Below are positions 25,402 through 35,662 of a stretch of 64,000 nt of DNA, piece by piece. The stretch lies in the NCBI RefSeq assembly GCF_002806995.1, contig NZ_NIHE01000001.1, positions 744,001-808,000 on the forward strand. The letters are read 5' to 3'. Position numbers and translations under genes: made by a program. The stretch is from Confluentibacter lentus. GTDB taxonomy: Bacteria; Bacteroidota; Bacteroidia; Flavobacteriales; Flavobacteriaceae. Each line of letters begins with the position of its first letter. The first letter of the stretch is position 1. A model generated the notes under the pieces. That model was not told the origin of the DNA, did no database searches, and worked only from the letters and a program-made list of their open reading frames with translations.

Positions 25402-26644
25402 TGTTTTTTGAAATATTTATAAAAGCTAGATAGTTGATAAAAAAAGAATATAGAATAACTCCGTTTTGTCGATCGAGAATGTTTTCGAAAAACATTGTTA
25501 ACATAAATAATAAAATTATGGAAAGCGAAAAATAATCATTCTGCAAAAAAAACAACCTAAAATTAAACCCTAAAGAAAATAAAAAAATAATTAAACCAAA
25601 TAAACCGCTGTACAATAAAACGCCAAGATATTGATTATGACTGTTATAATTTCCAATATAAAGAGTAGTTGATAACTGTTTATAACAATCTTTAAGTTCA
25701 GCTTTTACATCACCTATACCATATCCAAAAAGCAAACTTTTTTTGGACACAGATAAACTACAATCGTAAATATAATAACGAATACTTGTTGAAGAAAAAT
25801 CTTCTACTCTCTCATAGCTTTTAGGGTCAACCACTTCTCTAAATCTTTTTAAAGTATCCGCAGAAATTTGTACAATTACAATACCAATAATTCCAATAAA
25901 ACTAATGGTGTATAAAATGGATTTTATAGAAAACCTACTCTCTAATATAACTCTCGTACAAAAAACAAAAATAAAAGATATTAAAATTCCTTTTCTTGAC
26001 ATTATTATTACTGCAACTAATTGAAATAAGAAACAAACTAAAATTATTATTTTGTATGTTTTTTGTTTGTTTCTTATCAAATCTGGTAGCATAAGCATTG
26101 ATAATGCTATTGCTAATGATAGATAAATGGGATGGTCCGACATCCAAAAAAAATTAGTGTCTAAAAAAGTTAAAAACGGATTTATTAAAATTTTAGAGTC
26201 GTTCGAATCAAAATATGATACAGCACAAACCAAAATCAATAGTGATAAAATAGTACATGAATAAAAAAAACTTTTAAGAAATGTCTTTTTACCGCTGATT
26301 ATTTGTGTCGATATTACTTCATTAGTAGAAATAAATAAAAATCCAATTGGTAATACCAGTAAAGAAAGTGTCGTTTCTAATAAACCAAAACCTGCTTTAA
26401 AGTTTTCAGTGTATAACAAACTAAATAAATATGTTATATAAAGTGTCGCGTTTATTAAAATACTGTTTATTGGGTTTGCCCTATTATTATTATAAATATT
26501 ATAAAAACTAAAAACTAAAAATAGAATTACTAAAAAACCTTTAATATTAAAAGGTAACAAAACAAAAGTACCAATTAACATAAGTAAGTACTTAGTTAGG
26601 CTGGCTTGTTGTTTAGCTTTTATATTGTAATATGATAACTTCAA
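25367..26644 (-). CDS. O-antigen ligase/polymerase family membrane protein (Wzy_C type)
   Basis: The 425-residue protein has about eleven membrane helices and the loop NYNSHNQYLGVLLYSGLFGL, the conserved His-containing motif of the Wzy_C/WaaL family. Such proteins either polymerise repeat units (Wzy) or ligate glycan to an acceptor (WaaL) in the periplasm. The open frame starts with TTG at 26644; the next Met is Met22, inside the first helix. A second protein with a similar motif is encoded at 27350-28621. Confidence 0.82.
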   Translation of the reverse strand: MKLSYYNIKAKQQASLTKYLLMLIGTFVLLPFNIKGFLVILFLVFSFYNIYNNNRANPINSILINATLYITYLFSLLYTENFKAGFGLLETTLSLLVLPIGFLFISTNEVISTQIISGKKTFLKSFFYSCTILSLLILVCAVSYFDSNDSKILINPFLTFLDTNFFWMSDHPIYLSLAIALSMLMLPDLIRNKQKTYKIIILVCFLFQLVAVIIMSRKGILISFIFVFCTRVILESRFSIKSILYTISFIGIIGIVIVQISADTLKRFREVVDPKSYERVEDFSSTSIRYYIYDCSLSVSKKSLLFGYGIGDVKAELKDCYKQLSTTLYIGNYNSHNQYLGVLLYSGLFGLIIFLFSLGFNFRLFFLQNDYFSLSIILLFMLTMFFENILDRQNGVILYSFFINYLAFINISKNNEKSITNRTNT

Positions 26645-26652
26645 AAAAAATA

Positions 26653-27357
26653 TTATAAATCAGTATTGAAAATTTTATGTGAAATTAAATCTTCATAAAT
26701 CAAATTAGCATAGATATAATGTCCCATTTCATTTGGATGGACACCATCCGGTATTATTGATTTATAAAAATTTATATCAGTGGTCTTCATTAACATTTTG
26801 TTAGCAATATCAATTATAAATAAATTTTGTGATTTTGCAACATCCAACCATACTTTTGATGTTTTATCAATTATATTGTTATATATTCTAAAATCAATTT
26901 GATTTACTTTATTCAATAAAATAAGAATAATTTTTGCTTCCTTATCTTTGCTTTTTATGGATACAATCATGCTTGTCAATGCTTCTTCAATTTCTTGCGT
27001 GGTAAGTTCTGTATCATTTAAAGCAAATTCCAGGAATATATAATCGTATTTTCTATTGAGCACCCTACTATATTTCTCTTCATTTGCCATTTTAGAATTC
27101 CATCCAGGAAAACCAAGATTCTCAAAAGAATAAACAACATCATGATTTGCCCACCTTTGCAATCGGTCGCATACTATCCACATGAATGCGTTATAAGGCC
27201 TGCTTTCATTTACTCCTGTTCCTCTAGTAGTAGATTCTCCATACCATAAAACATTCTGCGTTCTTATTTGTGCTATTAGAGAGTAATGTGAGAAAAACAC
27301 AAAAACACCTATGAATATTTTAAAAAGTAATCTAATGACCTTTGTATATCTATACAT
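26653..27357 (-). CDS. Secreted SGNH/GDSL-type hydrolase
   Basis: The 234-residue protein has a signal peptide (about residues 1-30, ending SLIAQ), block I LWYGESTTRGTG with the nucleophile Ser, the block III-like FLEFALNDTE, and block V DGVHPNEMGH with the catalytic Asp and His. SGNH enzymes in glycan loci usually remove or move O-acetyl groups. It sits between two polymerase-type genes and overlaps the upstream one by 8 bases, so it may edit polysaccharide in the periplasm. Confidence 0.85.
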   Translation of the reverse strand: MYRYTKVIRLLFKIFIGVFVFFSHYSLIAQIRTQNVLWYGESTTRGTGVNESRPYNAFMWIVCDRLQRWANHDVVYSFENLGFPGWNSKMANEEKYSRVLNRKYDYIFLEFALNDTELTTQEIEEALTSMIVSIKSKDKEAKIILILLNKVNQIDFRIYNNIIDKTSKVWLDVAKSQNLFIIDIANKMLMKTTDINFYKSIIPDGVHPNEMGHYIYANLIYEDLISHKIFNTDL

Positions 27358-28621
27358 AATTTCTTCTTTGTATTTCTATATTATTTAAGCAACCATATAA
27401 TATCCAAAAAAGAGGCATAGTCCATAAAAAAGAGGCTGCTGGCATTGAATATATTACCCAAAAAACAAAAAACAAATTACAAAATATTTTTTGGAAGTCT
27501 TCTTTCTCATTTAACACCAAAACAAAAGACTTATACGTCATTATTAAAATATTAACTAATAATATTAAACCAAAAATACCATATCTGAATATTAAAGCAA
27601 ATGGAAGTAGATGAATATTATGTACTTTTTCAGAACCTAATAGTGCTGAACCCAAAACGGAGGCATCTTTATAAAAAACCGCTCCATTAATTACACCCCC
27701 TGAACCAGCTCCAAAGAAAAAAGAAAAAATATCTTGGGTCCAAAAGGTTAATACTGCTTGAGCTTCCAAAAGTCTTTGGGTTATTGAGGTAAAAAATGGA
27801 TTTGAATAATCAATTCCATACTTAAAAATAATTAGAACTTGATTTATTCTATAACCAATATTACTTGAAGGATTTATAAAAGTTAAAAGCCCTTCTAGTA
27901 TTTGAACTTTTATTAAAAAAAGGAAAATTGATAAGGCAAAAGCAAATAAAACAACAGATTTTATACTAAAATACTTTCTTGAACTTCTTAGAATAAGTAT
28001 CAATATCATAATGAACAAAACGATAACTTGAGTTCTATTTGATGATACCACAATTAAAAAATAAGGAATTGAAATTAAAATAGCATATAAATAGTTCTTT
28101 TTAAGAAGATTAATGTACAATAACACAACCATTACAACCATTAAAACGGAAGACAATTCCAAACCAAAAAATAGATATAAAACAGAAATGATTATTAAAA
28201 CATTAGAAATTTTATTAAAAAATGAATTGTTTAAGTTAACAGTATCGATTGGGCGACTTCTAACAATATAAAATAATATTGAACCAAAAAAAACATAAAC
28301 TGAATCTGTAATAATGTATAATAAAGGATTTTTATTAAATAGGCCTATAATTAATGCTGTACAGGAAATAACAAACCAAAAGAGCATCAAAAAATCCACT
28401 TTAAAAATTCTTGAAATTCTACTTATTTTTATTTTGAGGTTTAAAAAATCATTAATGAAAAAAACAAAACAAAAGAGTATTGTTCCTATCCTCTTAAATG
28501 GAACTAATGAAAAAGCATGCATATTAGAAAAGGATAATGCATATGTAAATATTAGTTCAAAAAATAAAAAAAATACAATAAACCTATATTCTTTTACATT
28601 TATTTTTGTTAGTGAAAGCAT
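27350..28621 (-). CDS. O-antigen polymerase-like membrane protein
   Basis: The 423-residue protein has about eleven membrane helices and a long periplasmic loop containing EKVHNIHLLPFALIFRYGIF, similar to the His-plus-Gly motif of Wzy/WaaL proteins. It is the better Wzy candidate since it lies next to the flippase, but sequence alone does not separate Wzy from ligase. A -7-like element (TAAATTTG on the minus strand, 28680-28687) lies about 60 bases upstream. Confidence 0.75.
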   Translation of the reverse strand: MLSLTKINVKEYRFIVFFLFFELIFTYALSFSNMHAFSLVPFKRIGTILFCFVFFINDFLNLKIKISRISRIFKVDFLMLFWFVISCTALIIGLFNKNPLLYIITDSVYVFFGSILFYIVRSRPIDTVNLNNSFFNKISNVLIIISVLYLFFGLELSSVLMVVMVVLLYINLLKKNYLYAILISIPYFLIVVSSNRTQVIVLFIMILILILRSSRKYFSIKSVVLFAFALSIFLFLIKVQILEGLLTFINPSSNIGYRINQVLIIFKYGIDYSNPFFTSITQRLLEAQAVLTFWTQDIFSFFFGAGSGGVINGAVFYKDASVLGSALLGSEKVHNIHLLPFALIFRYGIFGLILLVNILIMTYKSFVLVLNEKEDFQKIFCNLFFVFWVIYSMPAASFLWTMPLFWILYGCLNNIEIQRRNYV

Positions 28622-28753
28622 CTCGTTTTTATCAAGTACTTATTTAAAAAAATTGTAAGATAATTCTTCAAAAAAGATTCAAATTTAAAATAATTAGTAG
28701 AAATAATAAATACGTATGTTTATAGATTTTCGAGCTAATATATAGATTTTAGA

Positions 28754-30070
28754 TCATAACAATTGTTTTTTATTCAACAATAAAAATATAACTATATAAA
28801 TAATTTCAACAATAAATGTTATTAAAATGGAAATATTATTACTGAAATAAATTTTGAAAAATAGGTAATTACATAATAGAAAACCATGAATTGCTATAAA
28901 AACAAAATAGTTTTTTATTTTAAAATCTTTATAAATCTTAACAAAAAATGAAGCAAACAAAACAGCTTCACCTATAAGCAGCGATATAGCAATACCTATT
29001 TTTGAAAATTCTGTGAATGATAAAATTAACATACATAAGAATGCGGATATTAAACTTAAAATATAACTTTCAAAATATATTTTATCTTTTTTTAATACAA
29101 GAGATCTTGCCATTGAAGCAAGAATTATTGATGCTAATAAAATTGAAAAACCAAGAATTTTAAAATTGATTATTAAATAATTATCAACATTAGAAAACAT
29201 TAATGATAAAAATTCTTTACCATAAAAAGTACTTGTTATAAAAAAAACAAATCCAATAACAAAAATAATCTTGTTTAAAACCCTTACTTTTATTTCATCT
29301 GTCAATTCATTGTAAAAAATTTGAAAAACTAACCTTTGTACGCCTTTAATCAATATATATATTTTTAATATTAAATAGCTATTGGCAATTGAATATTTAT
29401 CATAAAAAAAAGCCGCAAAAAAGAGTATTCCAGATTCTAAAAAAACAATAGCAATATCCGTCAGACCAATTTTAAATCTACTGATATATTTTTTATAAAA
29501 ATTTTGTTTAAAAACAAATTTGTAATTAATCTTTAAAAAAACATATGTTAAATATCCTGATATTAAAATTGAAAAGGCAAATATTACAGTATAATAAGTC
29601 TCAGAAAAATAATTAAAAAATCCAAAAATTAATAATGTAATTGATGGTATCAATATTCTTAAACAAGAAGCTATCGTTGCATAAATTGATAATCCCTTAG
29701 CATAAAGAGCATAATTTACATTATATGATATTAATGGGGCCATTAACAACAGTAAAAACACATTATTTCCTGTTAAAAAATAACATAACACACCAATAAC
29801 CGAAAGAATCAACCCAAAGCTAATTCTTATATTTTGTGTTTTAGCTACTATACTCTGCCAATTAGAATTTATTGATATATCACGGGTAGCAATTTGAAGT
29901 ATACCAAACGCCAATATTGAAGTTATAACGTAAAATCCAGATTCTAATAACGCAATCTTCTCTATAAAATCATTGCTGACATTTTTCTTTGTTATATAAG
30001 AAATAGCAAAAATTGAAATTAATTGAGTAAGTATTGAGAAATTGAAAACAAGGAAAATTTTTTTAACCAA
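28754..30070 (-). CDS. Wzx-type polysaccharide flippase
   Basis: The 438-residue protein has about twelve membrane helices spaced as in the MATE-like flippase group and few charged residues. It should flip lipid-linked repeat units across the inner membrane. It overlaps the upstream methyltransferase gene by 8 bases and precedes the polymerase gene. The region is strongly AT-rich. Confidence 0.85.
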   Translation of the reverse strand: MVKKIFLVFNFSILTQLISIFAISYITKKNVSNDFIEKIALLESGFYVITSILAFGILQIATRDISINSNWQSIVAKTQNIRISFGLILSVIGVLCYFLTGNNVFLLLLMAPLISYNVNYALYAKGLSIYATIASCLRILIPSITLLIFGFFNYFSETYYTVIFAFSILISGYLTYVFLKINYKFVFKQNFYKKYISRFKIGLTDIAIVFLESGILFFAAFFYDKYSIANSYLILKIYILIKGVQRLVFQIFYNELTDEIKVRVLNKIIFVIGFVFFITSTFYGKEFLSLMFSNVDNYLIINFKILGFSILLASIILASMARSLVLKKDKIYFESYILSLISAFLCMLILSFTEFSKIGIAISLLIGEAVLFASFFVKIYKDFKIKNYFVFIAIHGFLLCNYLFFKIYFSNNISILITFIVEIIYIVIFLLLNKKQLL

Positions 30071-30902
30071 TTTGTTTTTTCTTTAATACAAAATATACGT
30101 TTTGCGGATATAATTTGTTGAATTTGTTTTTTGTAAAATAAGTCACATTATTTTCAAATAATTTCGACAAAAACTTATCAAATAATAAATAACTTCTATA
30201 ATAAAAAATTGGGTGTTTTAAGAAACGTCCAACGGTTTTATTAAAAAAAGTTGTTAAGGTGAAACAATAACTTTCTGAAACTATTTCAAAGTTATTTTTT
30301 TCAATTATTTCTTTAAAAATATGTTTAGGAATTCCTCTTTCGTTTTTCGTCAATCCATCTCTTTTATTTCTCCAATCACCCATAGAAATTATTGGTTCCC
30401 TTACTAAAAAATAGCCTCCAAAATCTAAAACACGATAAATTTCGGATATAACAAACGACACATTAGGGATATGGTGCAGCACCCCAAATGAAGTAATTAA
30501 GTTAAAATAATTGTCTTGATAGTCCATCTTACCTGAAATAGTTGGTGTTTTGTAGTTAATATCTACCCCACTTATTTTATTTGTTCTAAGATTATCAGAA
30601 GGTTCTAGTATATGTAATTCCTTAATTTTATTCTTAATTGGTTCAAATTCATGACCTCCAGCTGCTCCAATGCCTAAAACTTTACTAAAAAGATTTTTAT
30701 CTTTTAAGAAGGAAAATCCATATAATAAATTTAGATTATGATAATGATAAACGTTATTACTTAACTCTTTTAACTCTTCAGAATCTAAATTAGAATACCC
30801 CTCCTTTTCCTCACTAAACCATTTGTTAATTTGGTCTATGTTAAAATCATCACCATGTAATAATTTACCTTTTAAACATTCGTTAATGTAATCTTCGCTC
30901 AT
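30063..30902 (-). CDS. Class I SAM-dependent methyltransferase
   Basis: The 279-residue protein has motif I VLGIGAAGGHEFEPI, an acidic strand ELHILEPSDN, and ITSFGVLHHIPNVSFVISEI with VLDFGGYFLVREP, the usual motifs of Methyltransf_11-type enzymes. It probably methylates a sugar or a lipid-linked intermediate of the glycan. The first part (1-75) carries an extra helical segment of unknown role. It lies between fcl and the flippase gene. Confidence 0.85.
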   Translation of the reverse strand: MSEDYINECLKGKLLHGDDFNIDQINKWFSEEKEGYSNLDSEELKELSNNVYHYHNLNLLYGFSFLKDKNLFSKVLGIGAAGGHEFEPIKNKIKELHILEPSDNLRTNKISGVDINYKTPTISGKMDYQDNYFNLITSFGVLHHIPNVSFVISEIYRVLDFGGYFLVREPIISMGDWRNKRDGLTKNERGIPKHIFKEIIEKNNFEIVSESYCFTLTTFFNKTVGRFLKHPIFYYRSYLLFDKFLSKLFENNVTYFTKNKFNKLYPQNVYFVLKKKQIG

Positions 30903-31013
30903 AATTTTTATTGTTTTTTAAACCAAAATAGTTTATTAATTAATATTCTTAGACTAACTTTTAATACTTTGCTTAGTGCATAAAATATTGATTAATTAAA
31001 TTATGTGTCAATT

Positions 31014-32072
31014 TTAATTTATTTGTTTATACCACTTGTAAATCCTTTCAATACCTTGTTTTAATTCTACAGTATGTTTCCACCCTAAAGAGTTCAACTT
31101 AGAAACATCGGTTAGTTTTCTCAATGTTCCATCTGGCTTTGTATAATTAAAGACTAAATCACCTTTAAAACCAATAATTTCTTTAATGGTTTCTGCAAGT
31201 TCTTTAATAGAAATATCTTCTCCTGTACCTATGTTTATGTGCGTGTTTCGTATTTCTTTTTCAGTATTGCTAAAAGTATCTTTAAAATCCCGATTTTCCA
31301 TTATAAACACACATGCTTCTGCCATATCTTCGCTCCAAAGAAATTCTCGCTTAGGTTTTCCTGAGCCCCAAATTTCAACACTTGTTGCAGAGACACCAAA
31401 TTTGTTTAAATAGTCTTTAGCTTCTTCAATTGTGTTTAACCTTAAATCTGCAATAACCTCATTATTTTTACCTTGGTGCAATAATTTTGCTAAATGAATT
31501 TTTCTTATTAAAGCTGGTAATACATGTGATTTCTCTAAATCAAAATTATCATTGGGGCCATATAAATTGGTTGGCATTACCGAAATAAAATTAGTTCTAT
31601 ATTGCAAATTATAACTTTCGCACATTTTTATGCCTGCAATTTTAGCAATGGCATATGGCTCATTGGTGTATTCTAGAGTATCTGTCAATAAATACTCCTC
31701 TTTCATAGGTTGGGGCGCATTTTTAGGATAAATACAGGTGCTTCCTAAAAACAACAATTTTTTTACGTTATGAATATAGCTTTGATGAATAACGTTGTTT
31801 TGAATCATCATGTTTTCATAAATAAAATCGGCTCTGTATGTGTTATTTGCTACTATACCCCCTACTTTCGCTGCTGCCAAAAATACATACTCTGGTTTTT
31901 CTTCTTTAAAAAAATTTTCTACGGCAACCTGATTTGTTAAATCAAGCTCTTTATGGGTTCTTGTAACAATGTTATTATATGCTTTCTCCTGAAGATTTTT
32001 TAAAATGGCACTTCCTACCAATCCTCTATGTCCAGCAATGTATATTTTGGAATCCTTATTCATAAATTTCAC
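31014..32072 (-). CDS. fcl: GDP-L-fucose synthase
   Basis: This 352-residue short-chain dehydrogenase epimerises and reduces the gmd product GDP-4-keto-6-deoxymannose to GDP-L-fucose with NADPH. It has [10 protein letters not shown] (dinucleotide loop), FLGSTCIYP and YAIAKIAG (YxxxK), all typical of Fcl/WcaG. Met4 ([11 protein letters not shown], base 32063) is an equally good start. It follows gmd after 129 bases. Confidence 0.95.
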   Translation of the reverse strand: MKFMNKDSKIYIAGHRGLVGSAILKNLQEKAYNNIVTRTHKELDLTNQVAVENFFKEEKPEYVFLAAAKVGGIVANNTYRADFIYENMMIQNNVIHQSYIHNVKKLLFLGSTCIYPKNAPQPMKEEYLLTDTLEYTNEPYAIAKIAGIKMCESYNLQYRTNFISVMPTNLYGPNDNFDLEKSHVLPALIRKIHLAKLLHQGKNNEVIADLRLNTIEEAKDYLNKFGVSATSVEIWGSGKPKREFLWSEDMAEACVFIMENRDFKDTFSNTEKEIRNTHINIGTGEDISIKELAETIKEIIGFKGDLVFNYTKPDGTLRKLTDVSKLNSLGWKHTVELKQGIERIYKWYKQIN

Positions 32073-32201
32073 TCCTATTCGTGCTAAATTTAAATTCTTT
32101 ATCTCTACAAAGAGATTACTTCACAATGATGTAAAAATCATTGATAAGTTTGTTCAGTCTACAAATAGCTATCTGGACACTTTGCAATAATGCTTGGATA
32201 A

Positions 32202-33320
32202 CTATTCAAAATAATTTTTGATTTTATACCCACCTTCCTTAAGGTATTGTTGCTTTTCCATGAGTTTAATGTCGCTTGTCATCATGTCTTCCACTAATGC
32301 TGCTAAATCATATTTAGGAATCCACCCTAGTTTTTCTCTAGCTTTGGTAGCGTCTCCAATAAGTAAATCAACTTCAGTTGGTCTAAAATACTTAGGGTCA
32401 ACCGCAACAACTTCTTTTCCAATTTCCAACTGATACTTTTGATTATGGCAATGTTGGATATAGGCTTTCTCATCAACCCCTTTTCCTTTAAACTCAAGTT
32501 CAATTCCTACATGGTTAAAACACATCTTCACAAAATCTCTAACAGTTGTTGTTTTTCCTGTAGCAATAACCCAATCTTCTGGCTCATCCGCTTGTAAAAT
32601 CATCCACATCATACGAATGTAATCTTTAGCATGTCCCCAATCTCTTTGTGCGTCTAAATTTCCAAGAAAAATTTTTTCTTGTAACCCTAAAGCAATTTTT
32701 GAGGTTGCCCTGGTTATTTTACGTGTTACAAATGTTTCTCCTCTTATTGGTGATTCATGATTAAATAATATCCCATTACAGGCATATATCCCATAAGCTT
32801 CCCTGTAGTTAACGGTTATCCAATAAGCATACATTTTTGCAACAGCATATGGGCTTCTTGGATAAAATGGCGTGGTTTCGGTTTGCGGAACTTCTTGCAC
32901 TTTGCCGTATAATTCTGATGTAGAAGCTTGATAAATCCTGGTTTTCTTTTCCATTCCTAAAAAACGAATGGCTTCTAACAATCTCAAAGTTCCTATCCCA
33001 TCTGCATTAGCAGTATATTCTGGCATTTCGAAAGATACATGTACATGGCTCATGGCTGCTAAATTGTATATTTCGTCTGGTTGTACTTCTTGGATAATTC
33101 TTGTTAAGTTTGTGCTATCAGTTAAATCGCCATAATGAAGATAAAAATTTCTATTTTCTACATGAGGGTCTTGATATAAATGATCTATTCTATCGGTATT
33201 AAACATAGAGGATCTTCTTTTTAATCCATGAACTTCATACCCCTTATTTAATAGAAACTCACTTAAATAAGCGCCATCTTGTCCTGTTACACCTGTAATT
33301 AATGCTACTTTCTTTTTCAT
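32202..33320 (-). CDS. gmd: GDP-mannose 4,6-dehydratase
   Basis: The 372-residue enzyme converts GDP-mannose to GDP-4-keto-6-deoxymannose. Visible are [16 protein letters not shown] (NADP loop), the [14 protein letters not shown] segment that distinguishes Gmd from other SDRs, [10 protein letters not shown] (YxxxK) and [16 protein letters not shown]. The length is standard. It works with fcl downstream to supply GDP-fucose. Confidence 0.97.
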   Translation of the reverse strand: MKKKVALITGVTGQDGAYLSEFLLNKGYEVHGLKRRSSMFNTDRIDHLYQDPHVENRNFYLHYGDLTDSTNLTRIIQEVQPDEIYNLAAMSHVHVSFEMPEYTANADGIGTLRLLEAIRFLGMEKKTRIYQASTSELYGKVQEVPQTETTPFYPRSPYAVAKMYAYWITVNYREAYGIYACNGILFNHESPIRGETFVTRKITRATSKIALGLQEKIFLGNLDAQRDWGHAKDYIRMMWMILQADEPEDWVIATGKTTTVRDFVKMCFNHVGIELEFKGKGVDEKAYIQHCHNQKYQLEIGKEVVAVDPKYFRPTEVDLLIGDATKAREKLGWIPKYDLAALVEDMMTSDIKLMEKQQYLKEGGYKIKNYFE

Positions 33321-33333
33321 GTAGTTGTTTTTA

Positions 33334-34158
33334 TTAATTTAATAAAATAGAGTTTTTAGGTCGCTTCGCAAAAGTAGCATAATTACTAGTTTTTACAAGT
33401 TTAGTCTTGCTATTTAATTTATTTTCTGACAAGATGTCTTTTGCGAAATCGTACCACGTCATCACTTTATCATCAGAAACGTGTTTTAATCCATATTCTT
33501 TTGACTCATTAACAATTATATTTATAATGGCTTTTGCTAAACTTTCGGTATTAGTTGGACATCCTATTTGTTCTGTAGTAATAGACAACTCATTTTTTGT
33601 TTTGGACAATTCTAAAATAGTCCTGTAAAAATTTTTGCCGTATTTTTTACTATATAACCAAGAAGTTCTAATTATAAAATAGTTTTGTAATATTTCTTGA
33701 ATATACTGTTCCCCCAATAATTTAGATTTACCATATTCATTTATCGGGTTTGGTAGGTCTTTTATTGTATATGGAGTTTCCTTTTTACCATCAAACACAT
33801 AATCTGTTGAAATATGAATTAATGTTGTATCATATTCTTTACATACAAGGGCTAGACTTTTAACAGCCTTGGCATTAATTTTATAGGCTAAATCAGGCGT
33901 TCTTTCGGCTTGTTCCACATTGGTATAAGCTGCACAATTTATACAATAATCAAACTTATACTTCTCAAAAAAAATATCAATCTCTCGTTTGTTAGTAATA
34001 TCTAATTCAGATTTAGAAGTAAAAGTGAAATCAAAAGCACTATTTCCAGCATATAATTCTTGTATGGTCAGTCCTAATTGCCCATTGGCTCCTGTTACTA
34101 AAATGGGTTTTGGATATTGGGCACTGGATATTTGGGTGTTTAAATCAGGGGCTTTCAT
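33334..34158 (-). CDS. rfbD: dTDP-4-dehydrorhamnose reductase
   Basis: The 274-residue enzyme catalyses the last step to dTDP-L-rhamnose. It has [30 protein letters not shown] and YGKSKLLGE (YxxxK), all characteristic of RfbD/RmlD. It lies 8 bases after rfbC and 13 bases before gmd. The order rfbB-A-C-D is complete for dTDP-rhamnose. Confidence 0.95.
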   Translation of the reverse strand: MKAPDLNTQISSAQYPKPILVTGANGQLGLTIQELYAGNSAFDFTFTSKSELDITNKREIDIFFEKYKFDYCINCAAYTNVEQAERTPDLAYKINAKAVKSLALVCKEYDTTLIHISTDYVFDGKKETPYTIKDLPNPINEYGKSKLLGEQYIQEILQNYFIIRTSWLYSKKYGKNFYRTILELSKTKNELSITTEQIGCPTNTESLAKAIINIIVNESKEYGLKHVSDDKVMTWYDFAKDILSENKLNSKTKLVKTSNYATFAKRPKNSILLN

Positions 34159-34166
34159 ACGAAAAG

Positions 34167-34712
34167 TTAAAAATTTATCTTTTTAAAAGGTGGTAGATTC
34201 AAATCTTTTTCTGACATAACAAGTTCTTCAAGATTTAATTTCCAATCTATATTTAACGAGCTATCATTATAAATAATCCCTCCCTCAGATGCTTTATTGT
34301 AGAAATTATCACATTTATAAAAAAAAACAGCCGTATCACTTAATACCACAAAACCATGTGCAAATCCTTTTGGGATAAACAATTGCTTTTTATTGGCTTC
34401 TGATAATTCTAAGGATACATATTCCCCATAAGTTGAAGAATCTTTTCTAATATCAACGGCAATGTCTAAAACACAACCTTTAATAACTCTCACTAATTTT
34501 GCTTGGGAATGTTCCCCTTTTTGATAATGAAGTCCTCTCAGAGTGCCTTTTATGGAAAAAGATTCATTATCTTGAATAAAATTAATATTCTGACCAATTA
34601 ATTTATTGAAAGTCTTTTGATTAAAGCTTTCATAAAAATAGCCTCTACTATCTTCAAAAACTGTTGGTTCCAATATAAAACAGCCCTTTAATTTTGTTTC
34701 TTTTACTGTCAT
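34167..34712 (-). CDS. rfbC: dTDP-4-dehydrorhamnose 3,5-epimerase
   Basis: The 181-residue cupin-fold epimerase has SRGYFYESFNQ, LRGLHYQKGEHSQAKLVRVI (with the catalytic His) and IPKGFAHGFVVLSDTAVF. It converts dTDP-4-keto-6-deoxyglucose to the rhamno isomer. Its start touches the end of rfbA (1-base overlap), so the two are translationally coupled. Confidence 0.96.
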   Translation of the reverse strand: MTVKETKLKGCFILEPTVFEDSRGYFYESFNQKTFNKLIGQNINFIQDNESFSIKGTLRGLHYQKGEHSQAKLVRVIKGCVLDIAVDIRKDSSTYGEYVSLELSEANKKQLFIPKGFAHGFVVLSDTAVFFYKCDNFYNKASEGGIIYNDSSLNIDWKLNLEELVMSEKDLNLPPFKKINF

Positions 34713-35578
34713 TATTTTTTATTAAGTAAGCCTAATAAATTTTTACCATAACCACTTTTTAATAAAGGTTCTGCTAAATTTTTAAACTGATCTTCATTAA
34801 TATATCCCATTTCATAAGCAGCTGCTTCAATAGATCCTATTTTGAGCCCTTGGCGTTCTTCAATTACCTCAACAAATTGAGAGGCTTGCATTAATGATTG
34901 GAATGTACCTGTATCTAACCATGCCGTTCCTCTGTCTAAAATGCTTACATTAAGCTTTCCTTGTCTTAAATATTCTTTATTGATATCTGTAATTTCGAGT
35001 TCTTCTCTATGGCTTGGATGTATACCTTTTGCAATTTTTACAACAGAATTATCGTAAAAATATATACCTGGTACAGCATAGTTTGATTTGGGGTTTTCTG
35101 GCTTTTCTTCAATAGAAATAGCTTGTCCACTAGCGTCAAACTCAACCACACCGTAGCGTTCTGGATCATTTACTCTATAGGCATAAATAATGCCCCCGTT
35201 TGGATTATTGTTCGCTTGTAACAATTTTGCCAAGCCGGTGCCATAAAATATGTTGTCTCCTAATATAAGTGCTACTTTATCTGTTCCAATAAAAGCTTCT
35301 CCAATAATAAAAGCTTCTGCTAATCCATTAGGTGCTTCTTGAATGGCATATTCAAATTTACAACCATACTTTTTGCCGTCACCTAATAACTCTTGAAATA
35401 ATGGCAAGTCTTTGGGTGTGGAAATGATTAAAACTTCATTGATTCCCGCATACATTAATGTAGAAAGCGGATAGTAAATCATGGGCTTATCATAAATTGG
35501 CATTAATTGCTTACTAATCGATAATGTTAATGGATGTAATCTTGAGCCAGAGCCTCCTGCTAATACGATTCCTTTCAT
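34712..35578 (-). CDS. rfbA: Glucose-1-phosphate thymidylyltransferase
   Basis: The 288-residue enzyme makes dTDP-glucose from glucose-1-phosphate and dTTP. It has [16 protein letters not shown] (nucleotidyltransferase loop), [25 protein letters not shown] and the C-terminal [11 protein letters not shown]. Size and motifs are typical of RmlA. It is followed by rfbC without a gap and preceded by rfbB with 84 bases between. Confidence 0.97.
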   Translation of the reverse strand: MKGIVLAGGSGSRLHPLTLSISKQLMPIYDKPMIYYPLSTLMYAGINEVLIISTPKDLPLFQELLGDGKKYGCKFEYAIQEAPNGLAEAFIIGEAFIGTDKVALILGDNIFYGTGLAKLLQANNNPNGGIIYAYRVNDPERYGVVEFDASGQAISIEEKPENPKSNYAVPGIYFYDNSVVKIAKGIHPSHREELEITDINKEYLRQGKLNVSILDRGTAWLDTGTFQSLMQASQFVEVIEERQGLKIGSIEAAAYEMGYINEDQFKNLAEPLLKSGYGKNLLGLLNKK

Positions 35579-35662
35579 TTTTTATGTTTATTGATTTGTG
35601 TTGGTCACCTAAACATCAAAATATTTTCTATTGCTAAAATATTTTTGCTCAAGGATGTTTCA

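Noticed and set aside
28314-28658. A 114-residue plus-strand frame over the O-antigen polymerase-like gene
   Set aside because: AT-rich sequence gives long chance frames; the opposite strand has a coherent membrane protein.
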